A DNA stretch of 64,000 nt from Bog-756 sp963837805 (GCA_963837805.1 CAWIOU010000044.1:1-64000), one strand, 5' to 3'. Positions 25,587 to 34,795 are shown, counted from the first letter of the stretch. Numbers and translations are program-made. The notes: a model not told the origin generated them from the sequence alone.

Positions 25587-26588
25587 TCAGTGTTCCGCGG
25601 CGGACACTTCGACCTTCAAATCCCCCTCCAGGCTAGTCACCGAGCGCACCTGTCCCCGCCACAGTCGCCCGATGGTGGCCGCCCCGGGACCCGTGAACAG
25701 TGGCCGTCCGTCATCCCCTCCGAACAGGGCGGGAGCCAGATACAGGACATACCGGTCGACCAGACCGGCATGGTGAAAACCGTGAGCTACCGTCGGACCG
25801 CCTTCGACCAGAAGCTGCACGATCCCGCGGGCACCGAGGTCGTCCAGCACCTTCCCGAGGTCGCCGCCGACCTCGAGCACCGGTTGGACGGCCGCACCCG
25901 CCGGCGCCCGCCCGAGCACCACCCGGGTCGGCTGTTGGTCGGAGGACCGGAAATACCGGTCGTCGGGCGGCAGCCGTACGGTGAGCGCCGGGTCGTCCAC
26001 CCTCACCGTGCCCGCCCCCACCAGGACGGCGTCGGACTGGGCCCGCAGCCGGTGGACGTCGCGGCGGGCGGCCGGGCCGGTGATCCACCTGCTGGTCCCG
26101 TCCGGTGCCGCCGTCCGGCCGTCGAGCGAGGCGGCCAGCTTGAGCACGACCCAGGGCCGCCCGGTGCGTCGGTGCTTCAGGTACGCGGCCAGTTGTTCGC
26201 CGGCCGCCTCCGCCCCGATCCCCACCTCGACCTCGATGCCGGCGGCCCGCAGGCCGGCGATACCACGTCCGGCGACCAACGGATCGGGGTCCTCGACGGC
26301 CACCACCACCCGTCGGATGCCGGAGGCGATGATGGCCTCGGTGCAGGGCGGAGTGCGGCCGTGATGGGCGCACGGCTCCAGCGTGACGTACAACGTCCCT
26401 GATCGGGCCCGCCGTCCGGCCGCCTCCAGTGCGGACACCTCGGCATGGGGCCCACCGGGCGGGGCGGTGGCGCCGGAGAACCACGCGGCGCCGGCCCTCG
26501 ATGACGCCGGCACCACGACGGCTCCCACCCACGGGTTCGGTGCCGTCCGGCCCCGGGCCGCCTCGGCCACCTCGAGGGCGCGGCGCAT
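25587..26588 (-). CDS. ribD: bifunctional riboflavin deaminase/reductase
   Basis: Deaminates then reduces the pyrimidine intermediate. Deaminase domain (about 1-145): PNPWVGAVVV, GPHAEVSAL (zinc His, catalytic Glu) and LEPCAHHGRTPPCTEAII (zinc cysteines). Reductase domain: LKLAASLDGRTAAPDGTSRW, SDAVLVGAGTVRVDDP and LLVEGGPTVAHGF. ATG 26588 is given as start, but family members usually have several residues before the W-M pair, and CTG 26633, overlapping the rpe stop as CTGA, would supply them. Confidence 0.93.
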   Translation of the reverse strand: MRRALEVAEAARGRTAPNPWVGAVVVPASSRAGAAWFSGATAPPGGPHAEVSALEAAGRRARSGTLYVTLEPCAHHGRTPPCTEAIIASGIRRVVVAVEDPDPLVAGRGIAGLRAAGIEVEVGIGAEAAGEQLAAYLKHRRTGRPWVVLKLAASLDGRTAAPDGTSRWITGPAARRDVHRLRAQSDAVLVGAGTVRVDDPALTVRLPPDDRYFRSSDQQPTRVVLGRAPAGAAVQPVLEVGGDLGKVLDDLGARGIVQLLVEGGPTVAHGFHHAGLVDRYVLYLAPALFGGDDGRPLFTGPGAATIGRLWRGQVRSVTSLEGDLKVEVSAAEH

Positions 26589-26629
26589 CCATTCGGTATC
26601 GCCCCCGCCGCCCGGATCCGGACCGGCGC

Positions 26630-27325
26630 TCAGGACGGAGCGCCCGTCACTGCGTCCACCGCGGCGCGCAGGATGTCGGTCGCCGCCTCCAGAGGGTGGG
26701 CCCGACCGAACACCGCCGATCCGGCCACGAACACGTTGGCCCCCGATCTCGCCGCCTCGACGACGGTGCGCTCGTCGACGCCCCCGTCCACCTCGACGTC
26801 GAGGGTCAGGCCGGCCCGATCGGCCGCCTGTCGGACCCGCCGGACCTTGGGGATGACGTCGGCGATGAACGACTGACCGCCGAAGCCGGGGAACACGGTC
26901 ATGCACAGGATCAGGTCGACCCGGTCGAGAAAGGGCTCGATCGCCTCGAACGGTGTGTCCGGGTTGGCTGCCAACCCGACCCGGAGACCGAGGTCGCGCA
27001 TCTGGGCGATCAGTGCTCCGGTCTCACCGACCTCGACGTGCACGGTGCAGCCGTCGGCCCCGGCGTCGCGGAAGGCCTCGAGGTAGCGGGCCGGCTCGGA
27101 GATCATCAGGTGGGTGTCGAAGAACAGGTCGGTATGGTCCCGGAGGGATGCCACCACGGGCGGGCCGATGGTCAGGTTGGGGACGAAATGCCCGTCCATC
27201 ACATCGACATGGAGCCAGTCGGATCCCGGCGCGACCTGGTCGATGGCGTCGGACAGGGCCCCGAAGTCGGCGGAGAGAATCGAGGGGGCCACCCGCATCT
27301 CGGGCACGACGGGCGACGACACCAT
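26630..27325 (-). CDS. rpe: ribulose-phosphate 3-epimerase
   Basis: Interconverts ribulose 5-phosphate and xylulose 5-phosphate; TIM barrel with a metal site. Motifs: APSILSADFGAL, WLHVDVMDGHFVPN, LCMTVFPGFGGQSFI and VDGGVDERTV. 231 residues from ATG 27325, which sits 8 bases after a TAGGCT -10-like hexamer; the alternative GTG 27376 gives a GTGA overlap with the fmt stop and 17 more residues. Supplies ribulose 5-phosphate, a riboflavin precursor, consistent with its place before ribD. Confidence 0.95.
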   Translation of the reverse strand: MVSSPVVPEMRVAPSILSADFGALSDAIDQVAPGSDWLHVDVMDGHFVPNLTIGPPVVASLRDHTDLFFDTHLMISEPARYLEAFRDAGADGCTVHVEVGETGALIAQMRDLGLRVGLAANPDTPFEAIEPFLDRVDLILCMTVFPGFGGQSFIADVIPKVRRVRQAADRAGLTLDVEVDGGVDERTVVEAARSGANVFVAGSAVFGRAHPLEAATDILRAAVDAVTGAPS

Positions 27326-27372
27326 GGCGACCGAGCCTATCGGCGGCACCGGTCCGGCCGGCGTCCGCCGGT

Positions 27373-28254
27373 TCACTCCCCCAGCCGCTCCCCGGGTTGG
27401 GGACGGACGCCCCGTAGCCAGTCACCGGCGTCCATCGGTCGCCTGCCTTCGGGCTGGACGGTCACCATCCGTACCCGGGTCCCGCCGCCGGCGGCCACCT
27501 CGGGACCGTCGAGTGCACCGGGCGGAAGAGAACCGTCGGCTCCGGAGCCACCGGTGGCCCGGAGGACGGCCAGGCGGCGACCCCGGAACGTGGTCCAGGC
27601 TCGACCCAGACGGATCACCCTGCGGATCTGCGTGCCGGGCTGGTCCCACTGCAGTTCGAGCTCGGCGGGCAGGATCTTCTCGGCATAGGACGGCTCCCCG
27701 ATCTGATCGCGGGGGACGGGCAGTCCCTTCAGCCCGTGGGCCAGGTGATCGGCCAGCAGCCGGCATCCGATCACCACCAGGCGCGACCGGAGCTCGTCGG
27801 CCGTCTCCTCCTCGTCGATCTCGGTCTCCTGCTCGGCGTAGACGGGTCCGGTGTCCAGCCCTGCCTCCACCGCCATCAGGCAGACCCCGGTCTCGGCGTC
27901 GCCTTCGAGAATGGCCCGCTCCACCGGCGCCGCCCCCCGCCACCGGGGTAGGAGGGAGAAATGGAGGTTGACCATCGGGAGGTGGTCGAGCACCGACACT
28001 GGGATGATCCGTCCGTACGCCACCACCACCCCGAGCTCGGCCCCGGCGCCGACGACATCGCCGAGCGAGTCGGTGACCTCGAGACCCAGGTCGAGGGCGG
28101 CCCGTTTGACCGGGCTCGGGACCAGTCCTCCGCCCCTCCCCCGCCGCCGGTCCGGCCTGCTCACCACCAGCACCACGTCATGGCCGGTGTCGACCAGCGT
28201 CCTCATCGGCAGCACGGCCGCGTCGGGCGTTCCCAGAAACACCAGTCGAGCCAT
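27373..28254 (-). CDS. fmt: methionyl-tRNA formyltransferase
   Basis: Formylates initiator Met-tRNA using 10-formyl-THF. 293 residues: MARLVFLGTPDAAVLPMRTL at the N-terminus, VVAYGRIIPVSVLDHLP, and the catalytic stretch NLHFSLLPRWRGAAPVERAI (Asn, His). The C-terminal OB domain follows. Paired with def, which removes the same formyl group. Confidence 0.97.
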   Translation of the reverse strand: MARLVFLGTPDAAVLPMRTLVDTGHDVVLVVSRPDRRRGRGGGLVPSPVKRAALDLGLEVTDSLGDVVGAGAELGVVVAYGRIIPVSVLDHLPMVNLHFSLLPRWRGAAPVERAILEGDAETGVCLMAVEAGLDTGPVYAEQETEIDEEETADELRSRLVVIGCRLLADHLAHGLKGLPVPRDQIGEPSYAEKILPAELELQWDQPGTQIRRVIRLGRAWTTFRGRRLAVLRATGGSGADGSLPPGALDGPEVAAGGGTRVRMVTVQPEGRRPMDAGDWLRGVRPQPGERLGE

Positions 28255-28289
28255 GGGCTGGGACGCTACCGGCCGCGCCGCTGCCCGGA

Positions 28290-28835
28290 TCAGACTTCGC
28301 GTTCGCTGCCGGCCGACACCAGCTTGGCTTCCATGGCCGCAGTGTCCAGTCCGAGAGACCGATCGCGTAGGACCCGGAGGGCGAGCTTGCGGGCGTCCTC
28401 CTCCAGACGCTCGACCATGAGCACGCCGTCGAGGTGGTCGATCTCGTGGAGGAACACCCGACCGAGGAACTCGTCGGCCTCGATCGACACCTCCTCGCCG
28501 TCCAGCCCGTAACCCCGGATGTGGACCTCGTTGGGCCGTACGATGCCCAGCCGCAGACCGGGGATGGAGAGGCAGCCCTCGTCGTGATACCACTCCCCGG
28601 CCACCTCGACCACCGTGGGATTGACCACGGCCTGGGGACCCTCGCCGACGTCGTACACGAACAGCCGCTTCTGGACCCCGACCTGGGTGGCGGCCAGGCC
28701 GGCGCCTTCGGAGTCGTACATGGTCTCCACCATGTCGTCGGCCAGCCGGACCAGCGATCCGTCGACCTGCTCGACGTCGCGGGCCACCTGCTTCAGGACC
28801 GGATCCCCATAGACACGGACGGCATAGGCGGACAT
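28290..28835 (-). CDS. def: peptide deformylase
   Basis: Removes the N-formyl group from new proteins; metalloprotease of 181 residues with all three motifs: GAGLAATQVG, EGCLS (metal Cys) and HEIDHLDG (metal His pair and catalytic Glu). ATG 28835 lies 6 bases after TAGAAT (complement of 28842-28847), with a GTGAGG -35-like hexamer 17 bases further up, so a leaderless promoter of its own is likely. Confidence 0.97.
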   Translation of the reverse strand: MSAYAVRVYGDPVLKQVARDVEQVDGSLVRLADDMVETMYDSEGAGLAATQVGVQKRLFVYDVGEGPQAVVNPTVVEVAGEWYHDEGCLSIPGLRLGIVRPNEVHIRGYGLDGEEVSIEADEFLGRVFLHEIDHLDGVLMVERLEEDARKLALRVLRDRSLGLDTAAMEAKLVSAGSEREV

Positions 28836-28841
28836 GGACGC

Positions 28842-28870
28842 ATTCTACGGGCTGGTGTGCACGTCCTCAC
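28842..28870 (-). promoter_or_regulatory. leaderless promoter of def
   Basis: TAGAAT (28847-28842) then 6 bases then ATG; 17 bases upstream is GTGAGG. No Shine-Dalgarno lies in front of the ATG. Confidence 0.5.
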
Positions 28871-30723
28871 GTGTCGGTGGGATCGACCTCCACCCGCAGC
28901 CGTTCGGCGGGCCGGGGCGCGGCGGCCAGCGCATCGCACAGGACGGTGTGGTCGGGCGCCCTGACCAGCCAGCGTTCGGGGTCGACCGAGGACAGGGTCA
29001 CGTCGCCCCCGGCCCGCAGCCGCTCGGCGTAGACGGCGGCGCCCGGACCCCGCAGCACGGCCAGGGCCCCGAACGGCGGGAGCTCGAGGGCCGAGCGCAG
29101 GTCACGTTCGGGCCCGGCCAGCAGCATCGGGTCGGCGTGGGCGGCGGCCTGCAGCGCCTCGTGGTCGGGCATCCGGGTCTGCACCAGCACCCGGCCCCCC
29201 GATTCGGCGGGTGCCGACCAGTCGGGACGCCCGGGCCAGCAGGGCCAGTGTCTCCTCGCCGGCACCGAACCTGCGGGGCCAGGAGATGCTGGTCGACGTC
29301 CAGGAAGGCCACGACGCCGGCCCGGCTGACCCGATGCAGGGCGGCCTCGGTCCCCACCACCAGTCGGGCTCCGTCGTCATCGCCCGCCGCCGCCTTGGCG
29401 GTGATCTCGACGGCGTCGACACCGGTCAGCGCGGTGAGCTCCTCGGCCGCCCGGGTCACCCCCACCCGGAGCGACTTGAGGCGGTTCGAGTCGCACACCG
29501 CGCAGACCTCGGGACGGGTGTCCCCGCACCGCCGGCACTCCAGCCCGCCACCGGCCTCGGACTGGGCCATGGCCCCGCCGCATCGGGTGCAGCGAACCAG
29601 GGTGCCGCACCGGGCACAGGCCAGGAGGCGGATCCGCCCGGTCCGGTTGAGGATGCACACCACCCGGCCATCGGGTGGCTCCAGCGTCGAACGCAGGACC
29701 TGGACCAGCCGCTCCGAGAACAGACCGGTGCGGGGATCGTCGGCCGTACGGTCCACCACCTCGACGGTCGGCCATCCCCGCCGCTCGAGGGGTCGGGGCG
29801 TGGTGACCAACCTCCTTCCCTCGGTCATCGTCACCGGAGGGCAGGGAGACACCAGCACGATCGGCGCCTCGTCTCGCCGGGCCCGTTCCACGGCGACGTC
29901 CACCGCCGACCAGGTCGGAGACCGTTCCTCGCGGTACGCCTCGTCATGGGCGTCGAGCACGACGGCGGCCCGGACCCGGCTGACCGGAGCCCACGCCGCC
30001 GCCCGGGTCCCGATCACCACCCCCTCGTGCCTCCACGCCCGCTCCCACATGTCCGGCATGAGGGCGACGTCCACACCCGACGCCCGCAGACGGGCCGCCG
30101 CCTGCTCGGCCCGTCCGTGGGACGGGGCCAGCACCAGGACACCGGCCGGTCCGGTGCGGTGGACCACTTCGAGCACGACCAGCAGTGCGTCCAAGGCAGG
30201 CGCCAGACGCACCACCGAACACCGGTCACCGGAACCGAGGGCGTCGTCCACGATGGCCACCGCCCCGCCCCCGGGCGACGGCGGGCGTCGGCCGTCGGGC
30301 GCCCCCTCCCCACCGGCGTCGGCGCCGGTCGGACCTCACCTCGCTCCGGCGGACCACATGGTTGGGGGACGCGGTCCCGAGGAACGAGGTGACCGGGCCC
30401 GCCCAACGCCACGCCGCCCACTCGGCCAGGGACACCACGGACGGAGGGGGTCCGACCCCGCTCGAACCGGAGAGGGGTTTGACCACCACCTCGGCCGTGG
30501 CCCCCACGTCGTCCTCGACCACCCAACCGCCGACCCGACGCCCGTGGAGGTCGATCCGGACCCGGCTGCCCACGCCCACCTCCGGGGCCAATCCCGGGGG
30601 CACCGCATAGTCGAAACGGCGGTGGATAGCCGGAACGTCGGGCACCACCCGGACGATGCGCGGGCCGGCGGGCGCCCCGCCCGACCGGACGGCCGTCGCC
30701 GCTGTTCGGGGACCGGCGTTCAG
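28867..30723 (-). CDS. priA: PriA-like primosomal protein N' (three frame breaks)
   Basis: Replication-restart protein of the actinobacterial type. Parts seen: N-terminal DNA-binding domain VPDVPAIHRRFDYAVPPG; a helicase-like body in which the Walker A loop is absent and the DEAH box is degraded (VVLDAHDEAYREE), as in ATPase-dead actinobacterial PriA; an intact zinc region CARCGTLVRCTRCG...CRRCG...CAVC; and a C-terminus with GGRVLVQTRMPDHEAL and ALELPPFGALAVL. These parts sit in different frames, with switches near 30.34, 29.28 and 29.21 kb, each explained by one base. Start uncertain: CTG 30723 overlaps the metK stop (CTGA); GTG about 30648 is possible. Confidence 0.8.
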
Positions 30724-31928
30724 AGCCCGAGCGCCTGCTTCAGGTCGTCGGCCCGGGACGTGTCCTCCCAGGTGAACTCCCGCTCGGCCCGTCCGAAGTG
30801 CCCGTAGGCCGCCGTCTTCCGGTAGATGGGCCGCTTGAGATCGAGATCCCGCACGATGGCCGCCGGCCGGAGGTCGAAGACCTCGTCCACCACGGCGGCG
30901 ATCCGATCGGGGTCGCACCGCTCGGTTCCGAACGTCTCCACCAGCACCGACACCGGTCGGGCGACGCCGATGGCGTAGGCCACCTGGACCTCGCACCTGG
31001 TGGCGGCGCCGGCAGCCACCAGGTTCTTCGCCACCCACCGGGCCGCGTAGGCCGCCGAGCGGTCGACTTTGGAGGGGTCCTTTCCGGAGAATGCTCCCCC
31101 ACCGTGCCGGGCCATGCCGCCGTAGGTGTCGACGATGATCTTGCGGCCGGTGAGACCGGTGTCGGCGTGGGGACCGCCCAGTTCGAACACGCCGGTGGGA
31201 TTGGCCAGGATCCGGAGACGGCTGGCGTCCAGCTCCGGGGGCAGCAGCGGGTTGATCACGTTGTCGCGGAGGTCGGGAAGGAGCAGCGTCTCGAGATCGA
31301 CACCCGGGTCGTGCTGCGTCGAGATGAGCACCGTCTCGAGGGCGACCGGCCTGCCGTCCTCATAGGTCACGCTGACCTGGGTCTTGCCGTCGGGGCGGAG
31401 GTAGGGCAGCACCCCGACCCGCCGCACCTGGGCCAGGCGCTGGGCCAAGCGGTGGGCCAGCCAGATCGGGAGGGGCATGAGGTCGGGGGTCTCGTCGCAG
31501 GCGTAGCCGAACATCATCCCCTGGTCGCCTGCGCCCTGGGCGTTGAGGAGATCCTCCCCGCCGGTGCCCGCCCTGACCTCGAAGGCGTTGTCGACACCCT
31601 GGCCGATGTTCGGTGACTGCTCGTCGAGCGACACGATGACGCCGCAGGTCCTCCCGTCGATCCCGTAGGCATCGTCGTCATACCCGATGTCGAGCACCGT
31701 GCTGCGGACGAGCTTGGGGATGTCGACGTAGGTCGTGGTGGTGATCTCGCCGGCCACCAGCACCAGCCCGGTGGTCAGCAGCGTCTCGCACGCCACCCGG
31801 CTCTCGGGGTCCTCGGCCAGGAGGGCGTCGAGAACCGCGTCGGAGATCTGGTCGGCCATCTTGTCGGGATGGCCTTCGGTCACGGATTCCGAGGTGAAGG
31901 TGTATCGGGTGCTCACGGGTGTTTCCAT
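30720..31928 (-). CDS. metK: S-adenosylmethionine synthetase
   Basis: Makes SAM from methionine and ATP. 402 residues with TEGHPDKMADQISDAVLDAL, GAGDQGMMFGYACDET and the phosphate-binding GGGAFSGKDPSKVDRSAAY, all family signatures. ATG 31928 is used; GTG 31916 is an alternative nearer the family N-terminus. I examined the 91-bp leader for a SAM riboswitch and saw none. Confidence 0.98.
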   Translation of the reverse strand: METPVSTRYTFTSESVTEGHPDKMADQISDAVLDALLAEDPESRVACETLLTTGLVLVAGEITTTTYVDIPKLVRSTVLDIGYDDDAYGIDGRTCGVIVSLDEQSPNIGQGVDNAFEVRAGTGGEDLLNAQGAGDQGMMFGYACDETPDLMPLPIWLAHRLAQRLAQVRRVGVLPYLRPDGKTQVSVTYEDGRPVALETVLISTQHDPGVDLETLLLPDLRDNVINPLLPPELDASRLRILANPTGVFELGGPHADTGLTGRKIIVDTYGGMARHGGGAFSGKDPSKVDRSAAYAARWVAKNLVAAGAATRCEVQVAYAIGVARPVSVLVETFGTERCDPDRIAAVVDEVFDLRPAAIVRDLDLKRPIYRKTAAYGHFGRAEREFTWEDTSRADDLKQALGL

Positions 31929-32005
31929 TCTGGTTGGGGGCACTCGCCCTGGACGACCGACAGCAGTGAGGGACTCGGATGGACGGATGGACCGGGACCC
32001 CCCAC

Positions 32006-32025
32006 CGATGACCAACCGGTCATCG
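32006..32025. repeat. perfect 8-bp stem inverted repeat at the end of coaBC
   Basis: cgatgacc-aacc-ggtcatcg forms an 8-bp stem with a 4-base loop, straddling the coaBC stop codon about 80 bases before metK. No U-run follows, so it is not a classical terminator; it might be an operator or an mRNA processing or stability element. Confidence 0.7.
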
Positions 32026-33260
32026 TGCCGACAACAGCGCGCCCACCCTATCCAAAATGGCATCGGCCACAGCGGCCTTGGTCCGCAGGGAGACAGTGGC
32101 AACCGACCCGTCCGCCCCGAAGATGGTCACTTCGTTGGTGTCGTGGTCGAACCCGGTGCCGGCCGCGGAGACGTCGTTGGCCACCATGAGGTCGACGCCC
32201 TTGCCGGTCAATTTGGCCACCGCCCGTTCGGCCACCTGGTCGGTCTCGGCGGCGAAGCCCACCAGGACCTGGCCGGGGCGGCGGCGCCTCCCGAGCTCGG
32301 CCAGGATGTCGGGAGTGCCTCGAGGACCAACTCGGGAACGCCGTCGGCCTTGTGCAGCTTGGATCCGTTGACCACCTTCGGACGGAAGTCGGCCACTGCC
32401 GCGGCCATGATGACGACGTCGGCCGGTTCGGCGTGACGGAGTACCGCCCGTTCCATGTCCGCGGCGCTCTCCACCCGCTCGACGCTCACCCTGGCGTCCA
32501 CCGGTTGGGCACTCGAGGTGACCAGCACCACCTCGGCGCCGCGGCGGGAGGCGGCGTCGGCAACGGCATGGCCCTGCTTTCCGGAGGATCGGTTGGTGAT
32601 GAACCGCACCGGGTCGATCGGCTCGCGGGTGCCGCCGGCCGACACCACCAGACGGACGCCGGTGAGGTCGCCGGTCGGGCCACCGTCGATCACCGCAGCG
32701 TCTCCGGTCATACCCAGTGCATCGAGCACGGCGGTGACGATCACCGACGGCTCGGCCAACCGGCCGGATCCGATGTCGCCGCCGGCCAGCCGACCCTGCT
32801 CGGGGTCGACGACCCTGACCCCGCGTCCGCGCAGGACGGCCAGGTTGGCTTGCACGGCGGGGTGCTCCCACATCTCGGTGTGCATGGCCGGGCACACCAC
32901 CACCGGGGCGGCCGTCGCCACCAGCGTGGCCGTGAGGAGGTCGTCGGCGAACCCGCCGGCATACCGGGCCAGCAGGTCGGCGGTGGCCGGCGCCACCACG
33001 ATGAGATCGGCCCGCTGTCCCAGTCGGGTATGGGGAATGGGCGAGGCCTCATCCCACAGGCTGATCTGGGCCGGTTCCGACCCCAGGGCGTCGAACGTGG
33101 CCTTCCCGACGAACCGGGTGGCCCGCTCGGTCAGGACCGGTGCCACGTGGATTCCGGCGTCCACCAGCCCACGGCAGACCTCGACCGCCTTGTAGGCGGC
33201 GATGCCCGCGGCCACACCGAGCACCACGAACGGCTTGTCCCCGCCCGACGGTGGCGTCAT
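32020..33260 (-). CDS. coaBC: CoaBC (PPC synthetase/decarboxylase), one frame break
   Basis: Two coenzyme A steps from 4'-phosphopantothenate. The N-terminal flavoprotein decarboxylase (GVAAGIAAYKAVEVCRGL, active-site His in SPIPHTRLG, PATADLLARYAGGFADD, CPAMHTEMW) and the C-terminal synthetase (VVSAGGTREPIDPVRFITNR, SSGKQG, MAAAVADFRPK, KLHKADG) are complete. The frame changes at about 32318, where GAGGCACTCCCGACATCCTG is one base short of the expected E-A-T-P-D-I-L coding sequence; the remainder (LVGFAAETDQVAERA, NDVS, TNEVTIFG) follows in the new frame to the stop at 32020. Most simply a lost C in a CC pair. Confidence 0.9.
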
Positions 33261-33331
33261 TCCCGTGCCTCGCCGACGGTCGGTCCCTCGCCCATGATCA
33301 TCCCGCCCGCCGCCCGACCGGTCCGGACGGA

Positions 33332-33685
33332 CTAGTCGCCGGTCGGTTCCGAACCGGGCTCGGCGCTTTCGGTCTCCTCGGCGCCTTCACCCTCGAGGAG
33401 CGCCAACGCCGCCGCCTCGGCCAACGCCACTTCCTCGGGGTCGGGCCGGGTGTAGGTGGCCTTCCCCGCAGCCACCTCCTCGAAGGCGATGGACAGGGGC
33501 TTGCCCGAGGCCGACGCCACCTGCGGCGGCACCACCACGCCGAGGCCCTCTCCCAGCGAGTTGTAGTAGCTGTTGACCTGGCGGGCCCGGCGCGAGGCCA
33601 GGGCCACCAGGGTGAACTTGGAGTCGACCTTGTCGAGCAATTGCTCGATGGCCGGGTCCATGAGAGTGATCTGAGTCTGTGCCAT
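33332..33685 (-). CDS. rpoZ: RNA polymerase omega subunit
   Basis: Helps fold and recruit the beta' subunit. 117 residues: MDPAIEQLLDKVDSKFTLVA, SRRARQVNSYYNSLGEGLG (conserved R-A-R-Q-x-N) and PLSIAFEEVAAGK. The C-terminus is Glu/Ala-rich. The ATG overlaps the gmk stop (TGATG), and gmk-rpoZ adjacency is near universal. Confidence 0.95.
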   Translation of the reverse strand: MAQTQITLMDPAIEQLLDKVDSKFTLVALASRRARQVNSYYNSLGEGLGVVVPPQVASASGKPLSIAFEEVAAGKATYTRPDPEEVALAEAAALALLEGEGAEETESAEPGSEPTGD

Positions 33686-34357
33686 CACGATCCTTCGGGT
33701 CGGTCGTCGGGTGCGGCATCCGGGGTCGCGTCGGGAGCTCCGGCGGTTCCCGGGACGGGAGGCTCGCCCACTCGGGCGGCGACACGGTAACGGTCCACTA
33801 TACCGGCCACCTCGGCAGTGGCCTGCGCGATGTCGTGATTGACGACCACCTGGTCGGCGAGGACCAGGCCTTCCTTCTCCTCGTCGGCGCCGGTCCGGAG
33901 GCGTTCGGCGATGTGGGCCTCGTTGTCGCCGCGGGCCCTGAGCCTGGCCTCCTGGACGTCCGGCGAGGGGGCTTTGAGCAGGATCAGGGTGGCGTCCGGT
34001 CGCAGGCTCCGGACGCTCCGCGCCCCCTGGAGGTCGATCTCGAGGAGCACGTCGCGACCGTCCCCCGGCTCGGCCACGGGCGTCCCGTAGAGATTGCCCA
34101 GGAACTCGGCCCATTCGAAGAACCGCTCGGCGTCAATGGCGGCCTGGAAGGTGGGGCGGTCGACGAACACATAGGCATCGTCGGCCTCACCTGGACGACG
34201 CGGCTCTCGTTGTCCACGATCGGCTCAGCCGCAACAGAGGATCGGTGGCCACCAGTTGCTCGGCGACGGTGCCCTTCCCGACACCACCCGGGCCGAACAG
34301 CACGAAGGTCAGGGGCGTGGGCCGAACGGCGGCCCCACCCGACTCGTCGTCGGTCAG
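33685..34357 (-). CDS. gmk: guanylate kinase, one frame break, probable CTG start
   Basis: GMP to GDP. The P-loop LFGPGGVGKGTVAEQLV and LSRSWTTRA (start of the GMP-binding region) lie in one frame; FVDRPTFQAAIDAERFFEWA, LLEIDLQGARSVRSLRPDA and the LID region EARLRARGDNEAHIAERL continue in another to the stop at 33685. The switch is near 34190-34200, within the sequence for the R-P-G-E loop, and fits one extra base. No ATG, GTG or TTG precedes the P-loop in frame; CTG 34357 overlaps the mihF stop as CTGA. Confidence 0.85.
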
Positions 34358-34671
34358 CGAGCGGTCTCGCGGAGCAGGGACTCCCGCTGGTTGCTGCCCA
34401 GGCCTTGCAGCCGTCGGCTCTCGCTGATCCCCACCGTGTCCATCAGTCGCCGGGCCTTGACCTTGCCCAGGCCGGGAAGCGACTCGAGGACCGAGAGGAC
34501 TTTCATCTTCCCCACCGTCTCGTTGGAATCGGCGGTGGTGAGGAGCTCGGACAGGGTGATCGAACCCAACTTGAGCTTCTCTTTGACTTCAGCCCGCTCA
34601 CGGCGGACCTTGGCTGCCTTGGCCAGGGCGGCCTGGCGCTGTTCGGGCGTGAGTGCGGGCGGTTGCGGCAT
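34354..34671 (-). CDS. mihF: actinobacterial integration host factor mIHF
   Basis: Nucleoid-associated DNA-binding protein unrelated to HU/IHF. 105 residues: MPQPPALTPEQRQAALAKAA, KLGSITLSELL, then the S13-like helix-two-turn-helix SVLESLPGLGKVKARRLMDT and GISESRRLQGLG. Always next to gmk in Actinobacteria. The ATG sits 7 bases after a TATCGT -10 with ATGACC as -35, a leaderless promoter that would drive the whole run down to hisG. Confidence 0.96.
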   Translation of the reverse strand: MPQPPALTPEQRQAALAKAAKVRRERAEVKEKLKLGSITLSELLTTADSNETVGKMKVLSVLESLPGLGKVKARRLMDTVGISESRRLQGLGSNQRESLLRETAR

Positions 34672-34678
34672 GGTCGAG

Positions 34679-34707
34679 ACGATAGCGCCTCTGCGGGCCC
34701 AGGTCAT
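34679..34707 (-). promoter_or_regulatory. leaderless promoter of mihF-gmk-rpoZ operon
   Basis: Minus strand: ATGACC (34707-34702), 17-base spacer, TATCGT (34684-34679), 7 bases, ATG. Four of six -35 positions match TTGACA and the -10 fits TANNNT. No Shine-Dalgarno is available, so translation would start at the 5' end. Confidence 0.65.
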
Positions 34708-34795
34708 CCACGACCAGCGGCTCGTGCCTCGGAGGGCCGGGCCGGGCGGCCCCCGGCACGATTTCCGGCCCGGGGCCGGTGACCAGGGAGAGCGG

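Noticed and set aside
31929..32019. SAM riboswitch before metK
   Set aside because: Too short (91 bp), and none of the SAM-I/IV core sequences is visible.
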